Below, one piece after another: positions 58,187-64,000 of a DNA stretch of 64,000 bases. Below the pieces are notes generated by a model, which saw only the letters and a list, made by a program, of their open reading frames with translations, did not search any database and was not told the origin of the DNA. The DNA comes from Psychrobacter sp. WY6. Its GTDB lineage: Bacteria > Pseudomonadota > Gammaproteobacteria > Pseudomonadales > Moraxellaceae. A program made the translations under genes and the position numbers. How positions within the stretch are numbered: the first letter of the stretch is position 1; each line of letters opens with the position of its first letter. The DNA is taken from the NCBI RefSeq assembly GCF_018448495.1, contig NZ_CP049902.1, positions 3,038,001 to 3,102,000 of the forward strand. Direction: 5' to 3'.

Positions 58187-59275
58187 TTATACCGTGCGGC
58201 GTGTCGCTAGACTGTTTAGAATATTTTTGGCATCACCCCAACGTGTGGCTGAGCTGTTCGCTCCTAAGATGACAATAATTGCTGGGCGGTTATTCACACG
58301 CGTTTCCATGACCACACAACGACCAGCTTCATTGATAAAACCTGTTTTTGAGATACCAATTGGATAATCACCGGCACGAACCAAGCTACTGGTGTTATTG
58401 GCTTTATAAGTACGGTTACCACTTGAGTAGTTAGAAACATAAAAGTCATAGCTCTTGGTAGTCGAGAAACGACGAATCACGTCATAGTTACCCGCCGCGC
58501 GAACCATTTTAACCAAGTCATTTGATGAAGCGACGTTGCGCTTATCAAGACCCGTTGGATCACCAAAGAAAGCCGTGGTCATACCCAGATCTTGAGCTTT
58601 ACGATTCATGGCACGTATAAAGGCAGTATAGCCACCTGGATAATTACGCGCTAAACTCTTTGCTGCTGGATTTTCTGATTTCATCAGTGCCATCAGCAAC
58701 ATCTCAGCACGATTCAAACGATCGCCTGATTTAAGGTTAGAGCTGGCACGCTTAGGGCCGACGAAATCTTCTGGATCGAGTGTGAGTTCTTCACGCATAT
58801 CGAGACCAGCATCCAATACGACCATAGCCGTCATCACTTTAGAGATACTGGCCATTGGGCGCGCAATGTCAGCATCTTTTTCATAAATAGATTCGCCCGT
58901 TTCAGCATCGATGACCGCGACACTACGCGAATCAGTGCTGATCGGTATCATGTTACTGCTACCAAATGAGCCACGATACGTTGTATTGTAGCTATTACTG
59001 CTATTGTAACTGTTATTACTACTACCGAAGCTATTGGCGTTGGTGATACTGGTCGTACCATTGCCACTATCAACTTTCTTGATAGCTGAGCCTTTGGATT
59101 TGTACATGATATTGCGTGCTTCAGACAAACTATCGGCACCGCCCCAACTCATGCGAGCACTAGAGCTAGTGTCGGCGCTACCATTAATAGTAAGTGCCGC
59201 TTGTGCAACACTGCCCAAACTCAATGAAATCATAGCAGCGATTAATTGCTGTTTGGTTAATGGTAGTTGCTTCAT
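58187..59275 (-). CDS. Serine-type D-Ala-D-Ala endopeptidase/carboxypeptidase (peptidase S11, PbpG-like)
   Basis: An intact 362-residue protein; GGAGGCATA precedes ATG 59275. A signal peptide (to about residue 27, 'GSVAQA') is followed by a ~90-residue Ser/Asn/Tyr-rich linker with no known domain. The S11 domain has the catalytic 'MASISKVMTAM' (Ser143, Lys146), the 'KSEN' triad Ser200-Asn202, and 'ISKTGFINEAG' for the KTG box. S11 enzymes of this type (PbpG/DacD) trim or cut peptidoglycan cross-links in the periplasm. The Ser/Asn linker is unusual. No C-terminal amphipathic helix or second domain is evident. Confidence 0.9.
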   Translation of the reverse strand: MKQLPLTKQQLIAAMISLSLGSVAQAALTINGSADTSSSARMSWGGADSLSEARNIMYKSKGSAIKKVDSGNGTTSITNANSFGSSNNSYNSSNSYNTTYRGSFGSSNMIPISTDSRSVAVIDAETGESIYEKDADIARPMASISKVMTAMVVLDAGLDMREELTLDPEDFVGPKRASSNLKSGDRLNRAEMLLMALMKSENPAAKSLARNYPGGYTAFIRAMNRKAQDLGMTTAFFGDPTGLDKRNVASSNDLVKMVRAAGNYDVIRRFSTTKSYDFYVSNYSSGNRTYKANNTSSLVRAGDYPIGISKTGFINEAGRCVVMETRVNNRPAIIVILGANSSATRWGDAKNILNSLATRRTV

Positions 59276-59700
59276 TATGCCTCCTGCTGTCACGATGCTG
59301 TTAATTAGAGAATCAGTTACATACTAACCAATAGCAACAACGTACGTAGCGTTTATGAATGGGTTTATAAGTACTCGTATAGAGTTTTTGTATTTTTAGT
59401 GTATCATGGTTTGCATTTAAGTTTAATGTATCAAGCTGATTTAATAATTTATTTTGGTGTAATTCAAATTTTACTACAACCACTTTATATTACAGAAACA
59501 TTGACTCACATTTCAGCAATATACCTTAACTTTGAACACTGCAATTATTCGTTTTTTGTTATATTAAACAATGGTATTTATCTAAAAGATTAGCAATATT
59601 TTATTTTTTCAAAAACTAAAAAACGACTCTAATGATTTTATTTTTTGTCATTTAGCGTCAATAAAAGCCTTCATTCTGACAAACAACAAAGAGTATCGTT
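59276..59700 (+). other. AT-rich intergenic region upstream of the GacA-like gene
   Basis: About 425 bases separate two divergent genes. The region is strongly AT-rich. A 65-codon frame at 59399 looks non-coding. The promoters for both genes must lie here; no palindrome is obvious. Confidence 0.4.
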
Positions 59701-60336
59701 ATGATTAAAGTACTGGTAGTAGATGATCATGATTTGGTGAGAATGGGTATTAGCCGCATGTTGTCAGATAGTATCGATATCGAAGTAATCGGCGAAGCGG
59801 ACAGCGGTGACATGGCCATCAAATTGGCCAAACAATTGCGCCCTGATGTGGTTTTGCTTGATGTCAATATGCCTAATATTGGTGGCCTTGAAGCAACCAA
59901 ACGCTTAATTCAGCTGGATATGGGTATCAAAATATTGGCCGTCAGTAGTATGTCAGCGCAGCCGTATCCTTCGATGCTTATTAAAGCGGGGGTCAATGGC
60001 TATATTACGAAGGGCACGCCGCTCGATGAGATGATTCGCGCTGTCAAAAAAATCTATCAGGGTGGTCGTTATTTTAGCCAAGATGTCGCTGAGCAACTGG
60101 CTGATGTTTTGCTGTCAGATAATGCCAACTCACCTTTTGACTTACTGAGTGATCGCGAAAAACAGGTGGCAATGATGGTCGTTAACTGTCAAAGCCCGCA
60201 GCAAATCGCTGACCAACTATTTGTGAGTGTCAAAACCATCAACACTTACCGCTATCGTATTTATGAAAAAGTTGGGGTTGATAGCGATGTGAAGTTAACA
60301 CATTTGGCCATTCGTCATGGTCTAATTCAGCCATAA
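59701..60336 (+). CDS. gacA: GacA/UvrY-like LuxR-family response regulator
   Basis: An intact 211-residue regulator. The receiver has Asp54 in 'VLLDVNMPNIGGLEA' with 'VVDDHDLVRMGISRML' at the N-terminus. The C-terminal HTH reads 'FDLLSDREKQVAMMVVNCQS' and 'LFVSVKTINTYRYRIYEKVG', very close to the GacA/UvrY/SirA group, which responds to a GacS/BarA kinase and drives small RNAs that sequester CsrA. No gacS is in the window; in gammaproteobacteria it is usually encoded elsewhere. The next element is a repeat, then pilS. Confidence 0.88.
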   Translation: MIKVLVVDDHDLVRMGISRMLSDSIDIEVIGEADSGDMAIKLAKQLRPDVVLLDVNMPNIGGLEATKRLIQLDMGIKILAVSSMSAQPYPSMLIKAGVNGYITKGTPLDEMIRAVKKIYQGGRYFSQDVAEQLADVLLSDNANSPFDLLSDREKQVAMMVVNCQSPQQIADQLFVSVKTINTYRYRIYEKVGVDSDVKLTHLAIRHGLIQP

Positions 60337-60341
60337 CTCAT

Positions 60342-60503
60342 TAGGGCGTGTCCTCAGTTCAACTGATGGACATCTACATGGTCTGAAAATGGCTAAATTT
60401 TATCAAGTATCGTCAAATATCCTGATATTAATGGCGATATCTTCCTTGTTTGATTGTAATTTATCTCATTTTATCTCTATTTTTAAAATGAGGACACGCC
60501 CTA
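60342..60503. mobile_element. 162-bp MITE-like element between gacA-like gene and pilS
   Basis: Perfect 15-bp terminal inverted repeats TAGGGCGTGTCCTCA and TGAGGACACGCCCTA, each bounded by TA, enclose 132 bp without a gene. The internal ATGGACATCTACATGG and GGCTAAATTTTA match the shorter copies nearby. TA ends fit mobilisation by an IS630/Tc1-type transposase, but no parent element with these ends is in the window. Confidence 0.75.
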
Positions 60504-60531
60504 GCAACTGTTCCCTTATTGCGGTCAATCT

Positions 60532-62331
60532 ATGAAGCCTGCTACTAATATCGTCTCTACTGTTACTCACTATTTGCATCGTGATGACACGCTATCTCCA
60601 CCTCAATTGCGCAGGTTAGGGCTTATTTATAGCAGTTACCGCTTTGCTGTTAGTCTGTTTTCTCTACTGATGGTATATATCACCGCTCACTCTGACAACA
60701 GCCTCTCTCTACCAAGCTTTTTACAACAAACAACCCTTAGCTTTTATTTCCTGCTTAGCCTTATTTTACTTGGCTTGTTTTATGTCGTTAATCAGCAAAT
60801 GCGGCGACAGTTGGCCTTTGGTTTAGTATTAGACGTCATTATATTAAGCTTGTTGTTATATACAGCGGGTGCGCCTGATTTACAGTTGACCATGTTGTAT
60901 ATGGTGGTCGTCGCAGCGAGTTTTATGTTGCTACACGGCTCGCAAGCCTTAATTATTACCCTACTCGCTATTATTTTTGTCATTTATCAGCAATTTTTTT
61001 ATGCCATTGCCAATAGCATGAGCTTAGCAAATTTAGGGGACGCATTGCTCATGTCAGCCAGCTTTTTGGCGGTTGGTGGTTTGAGCTGGTCCATCTCACA
61101 GCGTTTGGTACAACTTGAAAAAGTAGCAGCGAGTCACGCTAAAGAAGTTGAACGATTAAACGTCATCAACCAAGAAGTCATCACGCAAATGGTTAATGGT
61201 GTCATCGTCATCGATAAACAGCATATCGTTTTAGCAAACCTTGCCGCTTACCAATTACTCAGCCTTTCGCCCACCCCTTCCGCATCATTGTACAGCACCT
61301 CTATTGATACAAAAGATACTCGAAACAATACTCGCAGTGCACTCTTATCTAACTTTCAGCAGCAGCTTGGTCAACAACATACGCAGCTATTTAAAGCCTG
61401 TTTGTCAGTAGCGGCAGGCCAATCACGCACCTTTATTTATGATTTGCCTGCAGTCGCAAACGCTTCCATATTCGGTAAACTGCGCGTACAAATCATTCCA
61501 TTGAAAGATGACAGTAAATTGATAATGTTAGAGGACTTACGCCGCGAGCAAGCCAGTGCCCAACAATTGAAGCTGGCTTCTTTAGGGCAATTAACGGCGA
61601 GCATCGCCCATGAAATAAGGAATCCTTTGGCAGCGATATCACAAGCCAGCCAATTATTAATGGAGGATGTTATAGAAGCCAATCTAGAAGTCGATACAGC
61701 AGATAATACGATAACGCCGCCTATCTCAAATGACGATATGGCAGCGAATCATGAGCTTTATCAAATAATATTTTCACAAACAAAACGTGTGAATCGTATT
61801 ATCGAAGATGTACTAAAACTGTCTCGCCAGCAAACCGCAAACCAGCAAGCGATTATACTGACAGACTGGATGCCAACATTTTTAGAGAACTACTTTCAAG
61901 GACACGATGTTTTTCTACACGTAAAAACACAACCGACCATATCATTCGACACACATCAACTAGAGCAAGTCTTAATCAATTTAATTAACAATGGCTTGCG
62001 CTACAGTAGCTACGCCCACCCTCATGCCTATGTGGAAATCGAGATTTATTGTGCGGATAACGATGTTATAATTGATATCTTGGATGCTGGTCGCGGGGTT
62101 AGCACCAAAGACTTAGAACATTTGTTCAATCCATTTTTTACGACAGATCAAGCAGGGACAGGCTTGGGACTGTATCTATCACAAGCTTTTTGTGAGGCCA
62201 ACCAAACTCGTTTGCTTTATATTCCTGAACATGAGAAAACCTGTTTTCGCTTGATAGCACCTGCTATTAGTGCTGATACTCATGTAAAAAAACTGAACAT
62301 AATGTTAATACCACTATTTTATAAATATTAA
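60532..62331 (+). CDS. pilS: Sensor histidine kinase PilS
   Basis: An intact 599-residue kinase with six N-terminal membrane helices (about residues 30-190), the topology of PilS, followed by a PAS-like region ('EVITQMVNGVIVIDKQHIVL') and a His-kinase core: H-box 'LTASIAHEIRNPLAAISQAS', N-box 'VLINLINNGLRYS' and G-box 'AGTGLGLYLSQAFCEAN'. PilS senses major pilin level and phosphorylates PilR to adjust type IV pilin expression. pilR follows after 93 bases. Confidence 0.9.
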   Translation: MKPATNIVSTVTHYLHRDDTLSPPQLRRLGLIYSSYRFAVSLFSLLMVYITAHSDNSLSLPSFLQQTTLSFYFLLSLILLGLFYVVNQQMRRQLAFGLVLDVIILSLLLYTAGAPDLQLTMLYMVVVAASFMLLHGSQALIITLLAIIFVIYQQFFYAIANSMSLANLGDALLMSASFLAVGGLSWSISQRLVQLEKVAASHAKEVERLNVINQEVITQMVNGVIVIDKQHIVLANLAAYQLLSLSPTPSASLYSTSIDTKDTRNNTRSALLSNFQQQLGQQHTQLFKACLSVAAGQSRTFIYDLPAVANASIFGKLRVQIIPLKDDSKLIMLEDLRREQASAQQLKLASLGQLTASIAHEIRNPLAAISQASQLLMEDVIEANLEVDTADNTITPPISNDDMAANHELYQIIFSQTKRVNRIIEDVLKLSRQQTANQQAIILTDWMPTFLENYFQGHDVFLHVKTQPTISFDTHQLEQVLINLINNGLRYSSYAHPHAYVEIEIYCADNDVIIDILDAGRGVSTKDLEHLFNPFFTTDQAGTGLGLYLSQAFCEANQTRLLYIPEHEKTCFRLIAPAISADTHVKKLNIMLIPLFYKY

Positions 62332-62424
62332 CGTTACCAAGTATTAACATTACATAGAATACTTTGCCATTAAGGCCTCTTGGTTTTTACCATTTTATAG
62401 CTATTGAATACGATGAGATGATGT

Positions 62425-64000
62425 ATGACAACAACCGCGCTAGTCGTTGATGACGAAGTGGATCTGTGCCGATTGATGCAAATTACTTTGACCAAAATGG
62501 GCATTAAAAGTGATGTAGCATATACTCTGTCGCAAGCAAGATCATACTGGCAAGACAATGATTACGATTTTTGCCTGACTGATTTAAAGCTGCCTGATGG
62601 GTCAGGACTAGAGTTGGTAAAAGAAATCAGTAATAGCTCTAGTACGCCCATTGCCGTGATTACTGCTCACGGCAGTATGGATCTCGCCATTGAAGCATTG
62701 AAGCATTGAAGCTTGGTGCTTTTGACTTTGTGAATAAACCTCTTGAGTTACCGCGCCTACGTCAACTGGTGGAAAATGCTTTAAAAGTTATTCATCAAGA
62801 CAATGAAGCAAAAGCCACAGCCGAATGCTCACCTGAACAAAAACTGCTGGACAGTAGACTCATTGGTGATTCTGCAGTGATGCACCCACTGAAAAACACT
62901 ATTTTAAAATTGGCACGCTCACAAGCACCTGTATTTTTGTCAGGCGCTTCGGGTACTGGTAAAGAAGTGGTTGCCCGATTGATTCATGATTTAAGCCCAC
63001 GCCGTGATGGTAGCTTTGTGCCAGTAAACTGTGGAGCAATACCATCAGAGCTGATGGAATCAGAGTTTTTTGGTCATAAAAAAGGTAGTTTTACAGGGGC
63101 TGTCGCTGACAAGCAAGGGCTGTTTCAGCAGGCCAATGGCGGCACGTTATTTTTAGACGAGGTAGCAGACTTGCCTTTGGCCATGCAGGTAAAACTACTG
63201 CGTGCCATTCAAGAGAAAACGGTGAGAGCCATTGGTGATACCAAAGAGGTTCCTGTAGATATTCGTATCTTGTCCGCCACCCACAAAAATTTAAACCAAC
63301 TGGTACAGGATGGGGCATTTCGACAAGATTTATACTACCGTATCAATGTGATTGAATTAAAACTGCCAACGCTCAATGCGCGTCGTGATGACATTCCTGT
63401 ATTAGCAAAGCACTTTTTAGCATTAATTGCTGATGAATGGCAGTTAGAGAACCCTCCAACACTTACCATCGAGGCTTGTGAGCGTTTGCAAGATCATAAC
63501 TTTGCGGGCAATGTCCGTGAACTACGTAACGTCCTTGAACGTGCCGTCACCCTAGCAGAGACGCCGTACATTGACATCAGCCATTTGGGTTTGCCTGATA
63601 TTGATATGACTCATCACCGTGCAGCCTCTCAAGATCAGAGTGAGCCAGCAGTTATTGATAAAACTCAACATTCTGAACGTCAAAAAACAACCAAATGGTC
63701 GCTCAATCGATAGAAAATAGAGAAAAAGTCATTCAATCTATGGATGAGACTATAGCGCCACAGGTCAAGCAAGTGACGACCAACTTGCACCCTTATCGTA
63801 CTAACGCTCAGCACTACCCTTCTATGATACAGCGTTCAGAAAGTCATCATGCAGAAAGCCCAAACCATACAGCCCGTCACAATCACGAAGAATCTGTCAC
63901 TCATCGATCTATTCTGCAAGAAAGTGATGAAAAAGCAATTCTAAGCAAATTAAAGGATGGTCAGTTACCCTCTCAAGGGTTGGAACACTACCTACAAGAA
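62425..64000 (+). CDS. pilR: PilR sigma-54 response regulator, frameshifted, cut by window edge
   Basis: The receiver (ATG 62425) has 'ALVVDDEVDLCRLMQITL', Asp near 'FCLTDLKLPDGSGLELV' and 'PIAVITAHGSMDLAIEALK'. Three tandem copies of ATTGAAGC (62689-62712) shift the frame; two copies would read 'IEALKLGAFDFVNKPLEL'. The AAA+ domain then runs in frame: 'GASGTGKEVVARLIHDLS', the sigma-54 loop 'GHKKGSFTGAVADKQG', and 'NGGTLFLDEVADLPLAMQVK'. A second break near 63690 (one base in an A-run) continues as 'MVAQSIENREKVIQSMDETI' and 'LKDGQLPSQGLEHYLQE', typical of the PilR linker before its Fis-type HTH, which lies beyond the edge. It activates pilA transcription. Confidence 0.88.
62689..62712 (+). 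repeat. Triple 8-bp tandem repeat ATTGAAGC within pilR
   Basis: Three perfect consecutive copies. An 8-bp unit changes the frame at each gain or loss; the two-copy state restores PilR. Confidence 0.9.

Noticed and set aside
59399-59593. 65-codon plus-strand frame upstream of the GacA-like gene
   Set aside because: Leu/Ile/Tyr-rich translation of AT-rich DNA, without ribosome site or family.

Overview
The window looks like a chromosome segment of a Psychrobacter-type gammaproteobacterium (Moraxellaceae). I infer this from the overall protein character, the moderate GC with AT-rich gaps, the linked ubiE-ubiJ-ubiB genes, an FFLEELY-motif protein, a TagX-like peptidase in a type VI secretion locus, and a PilS/PilR pair. 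The species was not tested against any database.

Layout. 0-6.8 kb: the start of a cation efflux transporter (minus strand), an acyl-CoA thioesterase, then a minus-strand lipid operon read from 6.7 kb downwards: SDR dehydrogenase, FAD oxidoreductase, DUF1365, cyclopropane-fatty-acid-synthase-like methyltransferase and DUF2177. 7.2-8.9 kb: an aspartate aminotransferase and tRNA-Asn. 9-24.3 kb: two divergent type VI secretion (T6SS) operons, tagX-tssJ-tssK-tssL on minus and a membrane protein, an unknown protein, tssM, tagF, an OmpA-like protein and vgrG on plus. 24.3-30.9 kb: a cargo and immunity region behind vgrG. It holds a candidate peptidoglycan-acting effector with its lipoprotein partner, remnants of other modules, a vgrG-tail fragment, immunity-like lipoproteins, a GAD-like/DUF1851 protein and two broken insertion sequences. 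30.9-35.4 kb: a copper-response block (two DUF305 proteins, DUF411, a two-component system) with a palindromic operator. 35.7-35.9 kb: tRNA-Asp and tRNA-Val. 36-45 kb: glutathione peroxidase, MsrB, an XRE-HTH/AlaA fusion with its own palindromic boxes, an IS3-family element, a Pit phosphate transporter and a polyphosphate:AMP phosphotransferase. 45-54.2 kb: ubiquinone genes, a D-lactate dehydrogenase-like enzyme, ruvAB and fructose-bisphosphate aldolase. 54.7-64 kb: an Ala-rich lipoprotein, pgk, a DksA-like protein, thiE, a penicillin-binding endopeptidase, a GacA-like regulator, pilS and a broken pilR that runs off the window.

A dominant property is the number of frameshifts: over 20 otherwise well-conserved genes, including ruvA, ubiE, ubiB and thiE, are broken, and most can be repaired by adding one base. 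This points to sequence or assembly error more than to gene decay, so I annotate such genes as full-span CDSs. Damage that looks biological (remnants in the cargo island, IS copies, the 8-bp tandem expansion in pilR) is treated separately.

The most promising candidates for something undescribed are the vgrG-linked effector/immunity pair with its 60-residue duplicated VgrG tail, the island of orphan immunity genes beside it, the XRE-AlaA fusion with its boxes, and the pilR repeat.
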